Below are positions 1 through 9,601 of a DNA stretch of 64,000 nt, one piece after another. The notes beneath the pieces were generated by a model. That model saw nothing but the letters and a program-made list of their open reading frames with translations. It did no database searches and had not been told where the DNA came from. The stretch comes from an uncultured Eubacterium sp. (GTDB taxonomy: Bacteria > Bacillota > Clostridia > Lachnospirales > Lachnospiraceae), in NCBI GenBank assembly GCA_934316845.1, contig CAKRDZ010000012.1:16877-80876 (forward strand), in the 5' to 3' direction. How positions within the stretch are numbered: the stretch's first letter is position 1; the number at the start of each line of letters is the position of its first letter. The translations under genes were made by a program, and so were the position numbers.

Positions 1-1016
1 AAATGATCGTAGGCTGCTCTTGCGCGGTCGGTCTTTTTATCGCGCCAGTCCTGTCCGCAATTGTAAACAAAGCATCTCCAAACCACCGTTCCTCCATATG
101 GTTTCAGAACTTTGGCAAGCATATTCGCTCCGTCTGCATGGGTGCGTCCGTAGGTAAATGGCCCCGGCCGTCCCTCGGAGTCTGCTTTTACGAGAAAGCC
201 TCCAAAATTTGGAATCACCTCATAGACATGCGCCACTGCTTTTTCCCACCAGGCAATTACCTGCGGATCCAGAGGATCAGAAACCGGAATATCGCTAAGT
301 TCCATCGGCGCTGCAAAATTGACACTCATAAACAATTGAATGCCGTATCTTGCAAACAGATCCGTATACTGTTTTACCTGTTTCAAATACACATCTGTGA
401 TAAGATAGGTTTCTTTCTCATGAACATTTACATTATTGATCACGATGGCATTGATCCCAATGGATGCCATCAACCGCGCATACATCTCTGTCCGGTCATT
501 ATAAAGAATCTTATAATCGTCGTAAAAAAAGGATTTTCCGGAATATCCGCGCTCAATACTTCCGTTCATATCATCCCAATGATTCATCATACGAAGCGGC
601 ATAGAAGGGATACAATAATACGGCATTTTCTGGAAAATATTGTCAAGTGTCACCATGCGCAGGAAAGCAAATACTCCCTGCAGCAATGCTGTCTCTGTTC
701 TTCCTGTGATAACAATGCTCTCCTCTTCCTCATAGATAGCAAATGCCTGATCCAATACTTCCCTGCTTTGCCCGTTTCTCTTTTCTTCCGGGAATTCATA
801 CTCTTTCTGTACCTGCATAAAAACAGACGGTTCTTCCAGTACCTCATAAGAGATTTCTACTGTTTCGCCAAGCATGGCATCCATCGCCGTCTGATATTCT
901 TTAGCGATCGTTTGTGCGATCTCACCAGATGCAAGTAATACCGGATTCAAATAACATGGTCGGATCTTATCCTTTGCTAATGGCTTATAATCCAGCCAGC
1001 ATTTTGTATAACTCAT
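1..1016 (-). CDS. aguA: Alpha-glucuronidase GH67, N-terminal half (cut by window edge)
   Basis: Reading the minus strand from the ATG at 1014-1016 gives about 338 codons with no stop up to the window edge. The stretches HWDDMNGSIERGYSGKS, VNFAAPMELSDI, DPLDPQVIAWW, KADSEGRPGPFTYGRTHADG and QDWRDKKTDRARAAYD are typical of family GH67. These enzymes remove (4-O-methyl)glucuronic acid from the non-reducing end of xylo-oligosaccharides in the cytoplasm; no signal peptide is visible. Full members have roughly 680-700 residues, so about half is missing, including part of the catalytic acid set. GGAG lies about 9 bases before the ATG. The gene follows the terminator of the xylan importer operon, so it may have its own promoter in 1020-1093. 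The family call is firm; completeness of the gene is unknown. Confidence 0.93.
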   Translation of the reverse strand, partial: MSYTKCWLDYKPLAKDKIRPCYLNPVLLASGEIAQTIAKEYQTAMDAMLGETVEISYEVLEEPSVFMQVQKEYEFPEEKRNGQSREVLDQAFAIYEEEESIVITGRTETALLQGVFAFLRMVTLDNIFQKMPYYCIPSMPLRMMNHWDDMNGSIERGYSGKSFFYDDYKILYNDRTEMYARLMASIGINAIVINNVNVHEKETYLITDVYLKQVKQYTDLFARYGIQLFMSVNFAAPMELSDIPVSDPLDPQVIAWWEKAVAHVYEVIPNFGGFLVKADSEGRPGPFTYGRTHADGANMLAKVLKPYGGTVVWRCFVYNCGQDWRDKKTDRARAAYDH

Positions 1017-1093
1017 AGTATTTCTCCAATCTGTTTTCCTTATTCCCTTTCTATTCTATCTTTTTTTTGCTCGTAAATCAATACCCTTTTTAC

Positions 1094-1135
1094 AAAAAAA
1101 GCCTTACAAACCGTGTATTTCCCGATTTGTAAGGC
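1094..1135 (-). terminator. Rho-independent terminator of the xylan importer operon
   Basis: A perfect 10-bp inverted repeat (GCCTTACAAA at 1101-1110 and TTTGTAAGGC at 1126-1135) is followed on the minus strand by seven T residues (1100-1094). It lies 32 bases after the stop of the binding-protein gene and upstream of the GH67 gene, so it should separate the importer operon from aguA or reduce read-through. Confidence 0.85.
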
Positions 1136-1166
1136 TTTTGATTTTTAATCTGCCAAGTTATGCAAA

Positions 1167-2594
1167 TTATTTAGAATGGGAAGCTGCAAAGTTTGCATAC
1201 TTCTTATTCATATCACTGATCTTGCTATCCCATTTTGAAGAGATTGCTTCAATCTTCTTCGCAGGAGTTGTAGCACCAGCGTATACTGCATAACAGAAAT
1301 CACCATAATCAAGGTCGTTGATCAGTGGCAGATAAGATGTCTGAATATGATCTGCTTCATGCATCATTGTCAAAGTCTCATCTACAGCACGGTCATCTTT
1401 GAACTGATCATAGTATGTCTGTTTCCAAGAGTCATCCAAGTCATAACCCGGTGTAGGCTCTGTATAAAGATCGTAAGCAAATGCGATCTTCTCAGCCTCT
1501 TCTGCACTAAAGCAGCTAGGCATAACAACGATGTTGTCGTTTGGAGTAGTCTTGTTTGTAGCGCCTTTGTTCTTTTCGTTGTATGGGAACATAACAAATC
1601 CCCATTCATCTTCCATACTTGCAAATGCACTGATCTCATAAACTTCAGCTGTCTGCATAGCAACTTCACCATCACGGAATGCAGCTTTATACCAATCCCA
1701 TGCAGCTCCGTCTGGTTTTGGCATGATATAACCTTTGTCCATAAGACTCATACCCCAGTTCATAGCTTCGAGGAATTCTTTTGTTCCTGTTGCATTCTGG
1801 TAGTTTCCGTCTTTGTCACGGGAAACGAATGTTGCGTTGTTGTTTGCAGCACACATAGGAAGATAGTATTTAGAGAAACTAGCAAGTGCATACTGATCTG
1901 TCTTACCATCTCCATCTGCATCTACAGTAAGTTTCTTACAGTACTCTTCGAATTTGGACCATGTCCATTTTCCGTCTTTCTGAAGATCGTATGGCTCGTC
2001 TTCGCTGATACCAGCTTCTTTCAACATACGTTTATTGAAGAATACACCACCACGTGGCTCGTTCTCAGGGTTCATACCCCAGATACCGTTACCGATGCTC
2101 ATAAGTTCAACAACGGTCTGATTCCATTTTTCTTCTGTGAAATCAAATTCAGGAAGTGTTTTCAGGTCATACATCAAACCTTTCATCAAAGGTGCAGAAA
2201 CCATTTCCTGATACAGATAGAACAACTGACAGGAAGGACTGTTTGACATAACGCCGTTTACGTATGTCTCCTGCTGGTCAGTGTAGGAGTAAGCACTTTC
2301 ACGATTGATCTTGAAGTTGTACTTCTCCATGATTTCCTTTCTGTAACTCTCTGTAGCTTTGGCATAATCTGTTTCTCCTGTGTCTTCAGAAGTATACCAG
2401 TCACCGATTTTGATAGACATGCCTCCCAAATCATCAAAAGTTTTTTTGCTGCTGGAAGATCCGCCTTCGCCTTCCGTCTTTGCTGTGCTGCCATCTTTGG
2501 ATGAAGTTTTATCATCTCCACAACCGGTCAAACAACCAACAGCAAGTACTACGGAAAGACCCATTGCAAGCAATTTTTTCATGTTTGCTTTCAT
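1167..2594 (-). CDS. Sugar ABC transporter substrate-binding lipoprotein
   Basis: A 475-residue family 1 extracellular solute-binding protein. The N-terminus MKKLLAMGLSVVLAVGCLTGC is a lipoprotein signal with the lipobox Cys in LTGC, so the mature protein should sit on the outer face of the membrane. A Ser/Lys/Gly-rich linker (about residues 30-50) precedes the binding fold (FNKRMLKEAGI, WTWSKFEEYCKKLT, FRDGEVAMQ). It should deliver oligosaccharides to the permease pair encoded just upstream in the operon (2930-4832). AGGAGG stands before the ATG. It is separated from the permeases by 335 bases of repeats and foldback sequence. Xylo-oligosaccharide is the likely ligand by location only. Confidence 0.9.
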   Translation of the reverse strand: MKANMKKLLAMGLSVVLAVGCLTGCGDDKTSSKDGSTAKTEGEGGSSSSKKTFDDLGGMSIKIGDWYTSEDTGETDYAKATESYRKEIMEKYNFKINRESAYSYTDQQETYVNGVMSNSPSCQLFYLYQEMVSAPLMKGLMYDLKTLPEFDFTEEKWNQTVVELMSIGNGIWGMNPENEPRGGVFFNKRMLKEAGISEDEPYDLQKDGKWTWSKFEEYCKKLTVDADGDGKTDQYALASFSKYYLPMCAANNNATFVSRDKDGNYQNATGTKEFLEAMNWGMSLMDKGYIMPKPDGAAWDWYKAAFRDGEVAMQTAEVYEISAFASMEDEWGFVMFPYNEKNKGATNKTTPNDNIVVMPSCFSAEEAEKIAFAYDLYTEPTPGYDLDDSWKQTYYDQFKDDRAVDETLTMMHEADHIQTSYLPLINDLDYGDFCYAVYAGATTPAKKIEAISSKWDSKISDMNKKYANFAASHSK

Positions 2595-2667
2595 AATTTT
2601 TTTACCTCCTTATTTTTTATCGTTACACTGCGCCCGCTGGGACGCAGTGATAACTACATAACTTTGG

Positions 2668-2741
2668 ACATTCGCTCCGGGCTGACGCCCTTCGCTCAAT
2701 GTCACTTTTTACATTCGCTCCGGGCTGACGCCCTTCGCTCA
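2668..2741. repeat. Two 31-bp direct repeats, period 43
   Basis: ACATTCGCTCCGGGCTGACG followed by CCCTTCGCTCA occurs at 2668-2698 and again, identical, at 2711-2741. Each unit contains a small GGGC/GCCC hairpin, and the first is flanked by GACATT/AATGTC. It lies inside the operon between the permease and the binding-protein gene. Function unknown; it could be an intergenic repeat family. Confidence 0.8.
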
Positions 2742-2784
2742 TGATGTTACTCATCAAATACAGGTTTTCTCTCTTGGAGTGGCC

Positions 2785-2892
2785 GAGGCAAAAAAGCCAA
2801 AGGCTTTTCTCCGCTATCAACTATATCTGCTTTGCAAGCAAGCTTGCAGCAGTATCGTTGATATCGGAAACTGCTACGCAGTTTTTTGCCTC
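2785..2892. repeat. 108-base foldback element between permease and binding-protein genes
   Basis: GAGGCAAAAAA (2785-2795) pairs perfectly with TTTTTTGCCTC (2882-2892). Between them, nested arms around GCAAGCAAGCTTGC and CTATCAAC/GTTGATAT continue the foldback. The intergenic stretch 2595-2929 holds only this, the adjacent direct repeats and the ribosome site of the binding-protein gene. In the polycistronic RNA such a structure could stabilise or cut the message and set the ratio of binding protein to permease, as REP sequences do in other maltose-type operons; that role is inferred. Confidence 0.65.
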
Positions 2893-2929
2893 TCCCCCCT
2901 CAATAAATCCTGTGTTTGATTCGCGTATG

Positions 2930-3928
2930 TTACATCTTGATACCAGACTGGCTCAGACTTTCTACGAAACCTTTCTGGGCAAACAGATAGATAATGATCA
3001 ATGGTAAAATCACCATCAATGTACCTGTTGCGATCATTCCCTGCGAATAAGCTGTTGTAGCTTTCTTCGCGATACCACGGACATCCAGATAACTATCAAG
3101 TGCTCCGGCGATACCATTTAACTTACTGGACAACAGTACAAATTCAGAATTCAAAAACAGGTTTGAATAGAAGGAATCTGTCCACTGCCATACGTAAGAA
3201 AACAGGAAACAAGATGTCAAAATTGGTTTTGCATCCGGTAACATGATACGAACGAATGTTGACAATTTTCCACATCCATCCACATAAGCTGCTTCTTCCA
3301 ATTCCTTCGGAATTCCACGGAAGAACTGACGAATCATGTAGATGTACAAACCACTCTTCAGACCCATACAGCCAAGGCACATCAATGCATATGGCGTCAG
3401 GGAATTCAGCAGGTTGATACCCGGCTGTTTGGTGATCAATTCAATGATACCAAAGATATCAAAGAATCGGAAATTCAGGAACAAGGAAGCCTGAATTGTC
3501 GTAGGTGGAACGACGATTACAAGGATTACCGCTGCGAACCAAAGTCCTTTCAGTGGGAATTTGTAACGTGCAAATCCATAACCTACTAATGTACAGGAAA
3601 TAATCTGCAATACACTGACAAGAAGCGAAATCAATGCTGTGTTTGCCAATGCCTGCCAATATTTCATCAAATAAGCAGCAATCTGATAATTGCTCAAAGT
3701 AAAATGTCTTGGGATTGCAACAATTGTTGAATCATACAAGTCCTGCTCTTCCATGAAACTGATGGAAATTTTGTTCAACAATGGCTGTAAAATCATGAAA
3801 CATAATCCAAACAACAATACAAAGCGGATAATTTTGTAAAAAACGTTGAATGATGTCTTTCGCAGTAAGTAGCCATTGGATTTTTTGTTTCGTTCGATAA
3901 AGGTCTTTAATTTTTTCTTCTTATTCAT
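2930..3928 (-). CDS. Sugar ABC transporter permease, MalG type
   Basis: A 332-residue inner-membrane permease with six predicted membrane spans. The cytoplasmic EAA loop reads EEAAYVDGCGKLSTFVRIMLP, the docking site for the ATPase. It pairs with the preceding permease, whose reading frame it overlaps by 8 bases, so the two are translationally coupled. No ATPase gene is present; in Firmicutes a shared MsmX/UgpC-type ATPase encoded elsewhere usually serves such systems. An unusually long basic N-terminus (KKKKLKTFIERNKK) precedes the first span. Substrate inferred from the flanking xylan enzymes. Confidence 0.9.
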   Translation of the reverse strand: MNKKKKLKTFIERNKKSNGYLLRKTSFNVFYKIIRFVLLFGLCFMILQPLLNKISISFMEEQDLYDSTIVAIPRHFTLSNYQIAAYLMKYWQALANTALISLLVSVLQIISCTLVGYGFARYKFPLKGLWFAAVILVIVVPPTTIQASLFLNFRFFDIFGIIELITKQPGINLLNSLTPYALMCLGCMGLKSGLYIYMIRQFFRGIPKELEEAAYVDGCGKLSTFVRIMLPDAKPILTSCFLFSYVWQWTDSFYSNLFLNSEFVLLSSKLNGIAGALDSYLDVRGIAKKATTAYSQGMIATGTLMVILPLIIIYLFAQKGFVESLSQSGIKM

Positions 3929-4832
3929 AATAGTACACCCTCTTAGAAATAATCAGCGAAACAATTCCAAGTATAAGAATTACGCATAGGAAGTATATCC
4001 AAGCCATCGCCGAACTAAATCCATAACTTAACTTTCCTACCTCTTCGGAAATCTTCGTCATAACCTGGTTGTCGGTCTTTAAGAAGAAGTCGATTACGGT
4101 ATAAACTACGTTTACAAGTATCATTGAACTTACCATAGGGAAGGTAATCTTCCAGAAACTTTCCCATGCGGTACATCCCTCAATCTTTGCAGCCTCAAAC
4201 ATACTTGGGGAAATCGTCTGCAAAGCCGAGAGGAACATGATGATCTGGATACCAGATGCAATCGCGATATCATAAACTTTGTTAATGATATCAAATACAT
4301 ATTGGAACATCCTTGACATCGGACTGCTGTCTGACGTTACCAGAATGCTCTCAAGCACTCCGGTGACGCTGGCATCGTTGGATGTCTCAGATATCATATC
4401 TTTCATATCGTTCAACAGCTCATTGTTGTACTCAATACCTACAATGACACCGGATGAAAGAATAACCGGAAGGAAGAATATCGCACGGACAAATCCTCTT
4501 CCTTTGAAGTTCTGATTCAACAGCAATGCAATAAAGAAACTGAAGATCAATGTTGCCGGTGTATTTACTACCATTCGCAGCAACTCACTTAATAAGAAAG
4601 GTACAAACTCCGGATCTACAGTAAATGCATCTTTGTAATTCTTGATACCAACCCAGGTCATCTTTACACCTTCACCAGCAACAGGAGTTACCTCGTTAAA
4701 TGTCATTCGCAAAGAACTAATCAATGGAACAACCATGAACAGAATAAAGCCAAGGATAAATGGTAAAATAAACAAGTATCCCGCTACTGCATTTTTAAAT
4801 GCAAGCGTCTTTTTCTTCTTCTGACGTTTCAT
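3921..4832 (-). CDS. Sugar ABC transporter permease, MalF/UgpA type
   Basis: A 303-residue permease starting MKRQKKKKTLAFKNAVAGYL, with the EAA loop FEAAKIEGCTAWESFWKITFP near residue 220 and six or seven predicted spans. A longer than usual loop (about residues 130-180, with MKDMISETSNDASVTG) lies between early spans. It forms a heterodimer with the product of 2930-3928. The gene starts right behind the stop of the DUF5696 gene (4833), a sign of one transcript. Confidence 0.9.
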   Translation of the reverse strand: MKRQKKKKTLAFKNAVAGYLFILPFILGFILFMVVPLISSLRMTFNEVTPVAGEGVKMTWVGIKNYKDAFTVDPEFVPFLLSELLRMVVNTPATLIFSFFIALLLNQNFKGRGFVRAIFFLPVILSSGVIVGIEYNNELLNDMKDMISETSNDASVTGVLESILVTSDSSPMSRMFQYVFDIINKVYDIAIASGIQIIMFLSALQTISPSMFEAAKIEGCTAWESFWKITFPMVSSMILVNVVYTVIDFFLKTDNQVMTKISEEVGKLSYGFSSAMAWIYFLCVILILGIVSLIISKRVYYYE

Positions 4833-7415
4833 TTATTTTCCACCTCCTGTTGTTGTAATAAAGTCTCTCTGTGGAACTTTTGTTCCATTGTAATCATAAT
4901 CTGCATAGTTATAGTTTACGATAACAGACTTACCATTTTCATAAGTTGTCTTATAAACACCGTTTGCAAGTTTCTCATGTCCGGTAATGAACTGATTGTA
5001 AGTATCACCAAGATTTGTATTAAATTTCTTATACAATTCAAGGGTTGTATCTTTCCAATCTGTGAAGTTACATGCATAATACTGTGTATAATCTGTATCC
5101 TGTAACACACTGGAAGGCTGGTTCATAAATGTGAAGTACAAACCTGCACCGGTTTCAGCGGATTTCAATATCATGTCTGTCTCATCTTCCGAAAGGTTGA
5201 TAGCACTTCCAGAATAATTTACAAGACCATGAAGTGCGATCTGGTAAAATGGAACCGATTCATCAATGATATTAACCGCTTTGGTGTCAATATCCATATC
5301 CGTTACATAATCTGAATAAGGAACTGCATACTGGTTACCGGTTGTCGTCATAACAAGACTTCCGGATTCCTTCAATGCTTTCATCTTATCTACCTGCATG
5401 TTCATAGAAGCTTCTCTGGATACACGGGCTTTTGGATTGTAATCTCCGGCAAGTGTATTACCAATATCTTCAAATCCGACATTCTTTAGTCCATAAGAGG
5501 ATGAAATCGTATTTACAAATTTGTCAATGTTCGCAATCGTATAGGATGGTTTTACCAGATAATATGGATCACAGTTTTCGTAATCTTCATTTGTCTGATA
5601 AATGATAGGATCCAATGTGTACAGTTTTGCGATCTCGCGGCTTACAAATTTTGCGGCATCGCGGTTGACACCAAATCCATCTCCCAATTTGTCTTTCATG
5701 ACATAAGTGAATTTTGCATTCATGAACAGGTCAAGACCTTGTGTACTGTTTGCATAAGCAGCCAGACTTGATAAATCACCTTTGCTTCCCAAACGTCCAA
5801 CCAGTTTTACCTTCGCAACCGCTTTCTGCTTCACTCCGGTATTGAACCAGCCGGTATATTTGGCCTTGATATTTTCCACGCCGGCACCTTTCAATTGCTT
5901 CAACATTTCCTGTGCCTGTGAATACGTTGTCAATGCAAGAGAACGGGTAACCGGATAACCTAGAATATGCTCTATGTTATCTACTGCACCAAGGATTTCC
6001 ACTGCCATCGGCACCGTGGTATCCTCTTTCTTAACCAATTCCGGATAACGTTTGGTCAGATAATCACGATAAGTTGATGCAGCACTTACATAATCTGTCT
6101 TATCGGAGAAGATGTAACGCTGAGTCAATGTCTCTTTTGGAAGGCTTGCTTCATAAGAGCGCACTGTTGTATCGGATTTTGAGGAAATATCCATATTCTC
6201 ACCATGAATCATCTTGTATACAAAACGTCCATAGTTGTAACCGTTATCTTTTCCTGCCACATCTGCTTTTACACTGGAGTAGGAACTTCCCTCTTCCGAT
6301 ACGCAGATGAAAGAACTGGTCTTTGTTGTATTGGATACTACAAAGGCAGGATATGTTGCTCTTGTCTCATCGACAACCATGTCTCTGCTTGTACCATAAT
6401 CCCAGCCATACATATCCGCAAGGTATGTCTGCTGTGTTGTCTTACCGTTATTGAAGTTGATGATTCCACCACTTCCATCCGGTACAAGAACATATCCGGA
6501 TTCGTCTTTATTTGCTGCTCCCATATAAGGAAGAACAGAAAGTTCAACGATCGGATAATCGCTGTTATATTCGATCTTTTCCATTGGCACTTTTACAACC
6601 AGCTGGTCATCATCTAATGTATACTCAATAGTTATATCGAAGATTGGCTTTCCGGCATTACGGGAAACATTGTATCCCTCACTGTCTTTGTTACGCTGCT
6701 CTTCTGTGTAACCAACTTTCGTAAACATTTCTTCCAACTGTTTTGCCTTGGAATCTGTAATCTTCTCAGACAAGTAGTAAACCGGTTCATCTTTCAGATC
6801 AGGGAATTTTTCCAATGCCTGCTGAAGCTCTGTATCGTCACCGGCTTCTTTCAACTCGTCATAGTCATAATGAACATAGTTACGGGTTGCACGGCTCTGA
6901 TCGGATTTTGGCATCTGATCCAAAAGTTTTTTCATTGCTGATTCTTTGATAACCAATGGACATGCATACAGTTTCTCGATATCACCAATGGTATAATGAA
7001 CGGCTACTGTGTCATCACTTACTTTTTCAATCTTATAGTTGCCATCTGCAACAGACTGATTGTAGTTGTTGATGTCCTTCTGAGTATCCGTTTTGTTGGA
7101 ATACTTTACAAGAAGGGTCGCATTCAACATATCTTTTAATTGTCCTTTGGCATTTGCGTAATTTTCGATATCTTCTGTCGAAGGATTGGAACGATATTCT
7201 TTTCCGTTTTTCTTATCCTTCAACGTAAATGTTGTATCGTCTTTATTTACCGTAAGTTCCAAAGAACTATTGCTAATGGTAACTTCCTGACTGTCTTCAT
7301 TGGTATAAGCGGTCAATTCCTTATAACCCGAAGATGAATTACCACATCCTACTAATGCGAAGGAAGCCAGCGCAGCAACTAAAAGCAAACCAAATTTCTT
7401 TTTCATTCTTAACAT
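4833..7415 (-). CDS. DUF5696-type surface lipoprotein, putative TIM-barrel hydrolase
   Basis: An 860-residue lipoprotein: MKKKFGLLLVAALASFALVGC ends in a lipobox Cys, so it is exported and lipid-anchored. Residues about 40-300 look all-beta (SLELTVNKDDTTFTLKDKK; later SVLPYMGAANKDESGYVLVP). Residues about 480-800 resemble the barrel of retaining glycosidases, with GYPVTRSLALTTYSQAQEML, LKNVGFEDIGNTLAGDYN and a tail VNYNYADYDYNG. I recognise the DUF5696 family, which is often found in sugar-importer operons; its activity is not established to my knowledge. Here it sits between two importer modules. The start could also be the ATG three codons later (7406), which has better spacing from AGGAGG. 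Confidence 0.75.
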   Translation of the reverse strand: MLRMKKKFGLLLVAALASFALVGCGNSSSGYKELTAYTNEDSQEVTISNSSLELTVNKDDTTFTLKDKKNGKEYRSNPSTEDIENYANAKGQLKDMLNATLLVKYSNKTDTQKDINNYNQSVADGNYKIEKVSDDTVAVHYTIGDIEKLYACPLVIKESAMKKLLDQMPKSDQSRATRNYVHYDYDELKEAGDDTELQQALEKFPDLKDEPVYYLSEKITDSKAKQLEEMFTKVGYTEEQRNKDSEGYNVSRNAGKPIFDITIEYTLDDDQLVVKVPMEKIEYNSDYPIVELSVLPYMGAANKDESGYVLVPDGSGGIINFNNGKTTQQTYLADMYGWDYGTSRDMVVDETRATYPAFVVSNTTKTSSFICVSEEGSSYSSVKADVAGKDNGYNYGRFVYKMIHGENMDISSKSDTTVRSYEASLPKETLTQRYIFSDKTDYVSAASTYRDYLTKRYPELVKKEDTTVPMAVEILGAVDNIEHILGYPVTRSLALTTYSQAQEMLKQLKGAGVENIKAKYTGWFNTGVKQKAVAKVKLVGRLGSKGDLSSLAAYANSTQGLDLFMNAKFTYVMKDKLGDGFGVNRDAAKFVSREIAKLYTLDPIIYQTNEDYENCDPYYLVKPSYTIANIDKFVNTISSSYGLKNVGFEDIGNTLAGDYNPKARVSREASMNMQVDKMKALKESGSLVMTTTGNQYAVPYSDYVTDMDIDTKAVNIIDESVPFYQIALHGLVNYSGSAINLSEDETDMILKSAETGAGLYFTFMNQPSSVLQDTDYTQYYACNFTDWKDTTLELYKKFNTNLGDTYNQFITGHEKLANGVYKTTYENGKSVIVNYNYADYDYNGTKVPQRDFITTTGGGK

Positions 7416-7430
7416 TGCCCTCCTTCCAAA

Positions 7431-8096
7431 TTAATAGAATCTGTAAATGATTTCTTTATAAATCGAATAGAAATATGAGAAACCATCACTTATCAAACTA
7501 AAGAAGAGAACCAGCAGGAATACGATAACCAACATACCGACTCCTGTGAAAATGAGTGACGCAAATGCTTTTCCTAAAAGGAAATCGTGGATCATCATGA
7601 CAGATGCCATGATCAGGAGTCCACACCATATCATGGAGAAATATCCAAAATAGGTATAAAATGCACCCTCTTCTTCTGTTACTACGTTACTTAACAAGAT
7701 CAAAGGCAGCTGAATGATTACATATGGAGTCATCGCATACGCTGTACCCATATAAATATCTTTCAATGTACCTTTTCCTTCAAACAAAGTTGTCAGACAC
7801 CAGTTTGCTACACAATAAACTACAAATGGAAGCAAAAATGTCATAATCTCTAAAAGAAGGTTTACTTCATTCCAGTTGACTGGTTGGAAAATAAAACTGG
7901 TAAAACCAAGTTTTAAAAGATTTGTAAGCAGTACCAGAATTACAATCGTATTCGCAGCGCCTACAGATCCTCTCTTTTCATGAGTCAAATCCCAAAAGCC
8001 GTCAAAAGGACGAAGACAACAGTGCATTGCATAACGAAGTGATGCAAGATAAGCACTCCAGCTTTCTTTATTGAAAACACGTTGTTTTATACTCAT
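7431..8096 (-). CDS. Yip1-like multispan membrane protein
   Basis: A 221-residue protein with about five hydrophobic spans starting near residue 50 (VGAANTIVILVLLTNLLKLGF; VIIQLPLILLSNVV; WCGLLIMASVMMIHDFLLG; TGVGMLVIVFLLVLFFSLI). The amphipathic N-terminus (SWSAYLASLRYAMHCCLRPFDGFWDL) fits the YIP1 family. Its ATG overlaps the stop of the NHL gene by four bases (ATGA). No enzymatic motif is seen. The tight coupling to the NHL protein and DUF5696 gene suggests one membrane complex, which is inference. Confidence 0.7.
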   Translation of the reverse strand: MSIKQRVFNKESWSAYLASLRYAMHCCLRPFDGFWDLTHEKRGSVGAANTIVILVLLTNLLKLGFTSFIFQPVNWNEVNLLLEIMTFLLPFVVYCVANWCLTTLFEGKGTLKDIYMGTAYAMTPYVIIQLPLILLSNVVTEEEGAFYTYFGYFSMIWCGLLIMASVMMIHDFLLGKAFASLIFTGVGMLVIVFLLVLFFSLISDGFSYFYSIYKEIIYRFY

Positions 8097-9586
8097 CCTT
8101 TCTCTACCTCCTTTCTAGCCTTCTTCACAAAGCCAACACCGAAGCAGACAACGATCAATACTGCAAGAGCAATCAAAATGATCGTTATGTTGTCTTCAAA
8201 CCATTGTTTACGATACAATTTGTATGCTTTCGAATAGTTTGTTGCATCCAGTTTCAATTCAAAATAATCCATGGCTTCCTGATAACTTTCCTGGCGGAGG
8301 AGAGAACGACCAATACCGATATACGCCTGATCGTAGTTACCATTCAGTTTCAATACTTTCTGCCATGTAGCAGCAGAAGCATCATAATCGCCACGCTTGT
8401 ACTCACTCAATCCCTGATTGATATATTTACCATATTCTGTCAAAGTAAATTGAGTGATCGTTCCCAATGTAGAGTCCATAACAAGCAATGTATCACCCAG
8501 ATCCTCAATTGCCGCCGGGTTGATAAAATATCCTGCTTTGTATCCATGACCACCAAATGCATAAAGCATATTACCCTGGAAGTCATAAGCAAAGACACGG
8601 CCTCTGGTATTATCCAGTGCATAATAAACATCGTTGTCGAGACAAGCGATATCTACAAATTTGGAAGCACCTTTCATCTCTCCGGACTCTGTCCAGCGAA
8701 GATCTCCATATGGCTCTTCATATCCGTTACGAACCAAAATATCGGTTCCCTTTGCATTCAATTTACGGATTGGCTGTGAATTCTGAGGAGTTACATCTTC
8801 ACCGGTCTTACCGATCGTAGCATAGATGAATCCCTCGGAGTCAAGGCAGAGGTTGCTGTACTCTGTAGGAACGAAAAGTTCCATCTGGCTTCTCTGCTCT
8901 TTACTGGCTACCATTTTCCATAAATACTGAAGAATATTATACGTTACTTTACTTGCTCCGACGTATCCGGTAAAAGATCCGTCATTGGCAAATTCCATAA
9001 ATCCTTTGTTTACGTTCTGTACCTGTGTAAAGATACGTTTTGAACTATCTACAACCAGCTTCTGTGGAAGGAAGTCCGTTGTCTGATCGAAAGTTTCGTC
9101 ATCCGGCTTTGTAATGATCTTAACGACATTATTATCTTTGTCCAGATGAACGATACGTTTATTTCCGGTATCGGCAATATACATATCTCCTTCGTCACTT
9201 ACGAAGACATCCTGTGGGCCACTCAAAGCATCTTTCTTATCTCCATTGTTAAATTCCGTTACCATTCCTGTCTGAGTAATGGTGTCATTTACATAGGACA
9301 TTTTTACGATACGGTTGTTTCCTGTATCTGCTATGTAAAGATCCGTACCATTTACATACATTCCCTGAGGCTCTTTGAAGTTACCACACTCATAATCCGA
9401 ACCCGTAATGATACGTGTTACAGAATAAGCATCCGGTGACTCACGGTCATAACCCCAGCAGTCATAAATATATGTATAATGATTTCCATCCGAACTTGTC
9501 GCAGCACTTGCGCCTGTCGCACCGATAAGGAGAGACAAGATCAGTACAAGAGCAAACATAGATGTTAATTTCTTACATACTTTCAT
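8093..9586 (-). CDS. Secreted, membrane-anchored NHL beta-propeller with TPR repeats
   Basis: A 497-residue protein. Residues 1-28 are a signal peptide (LILSLLIGATGASA). NHL blades follow: EPQGMYVNGTDLYIADTGNNRI, GPQDVFVSDEGDMYIADTGNKR and several weaker ones up to about residue 375. A TPR-like segment (YKRGDYDASAATWQKVLKL, DQAYIGIGRSLLRQESYQEA) covers about 385-455. A single span (ITIILIALAVLIVVCFGVGF) and a basic tail anchor it, leaving propeller and TPR outside. No catalytic residues are evident; propellers of this kind usually bind ligands or proteins. It is co-transcribed with the importers and probably organises them. Confidence 0.75.
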   Translation of the reverse strand: MKVCKKLTSMFALVLILSLLIGATGASAATSSDGNHYTYIYDCWGYDRESPDAYSVTRIITGSDYECGNFKEPQGMYVNGTDLYIADTGNNRIVKMSYVNDTITQTGMVTEFNNGDKKDALSGPQDVFVSDEGDMYIADTGNKRIVHLDKDNNVVKIITKPDDETFDQTTDFLPQKLVVDSSKRIFTQVQNVNKGFMEFANDGSFTGYVGASKVTYNILQYLWKMVASKEQRSQMELFVPTEYSNLCLDSEGFIYATIGKTGEDVTPQNSQPIRKLNAKGTDILVRNGYEEPYGDLRWTESGEMKGASKFVDIACLDNDVYYALDNTRGRVFAYDFQGNMLYAFGGHGYKAGYFINPAAIEDLGDTLLVMDSTLGTITQFTLTEYGKYINQGLSEYKRGDYDASAATWQKVLKLNGNYDQAYIGIGRSLLRQESYQEAMDYFELKLDATNYSKAYKLYRKQWFEDNITIILIALAVLIVVCFGVGFVKKARKEVEKG

Positions 9587-9601
9587 TTTTATCCTCCTTT
9601 A

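Noticed and set aside
3..938. Long plus-strand open frame
   Set aside because: It is antisense to the GH67 gene, which has clear family motifs on the minus strand; the plus-strand protein is Cys/His-rich without domain pattern.
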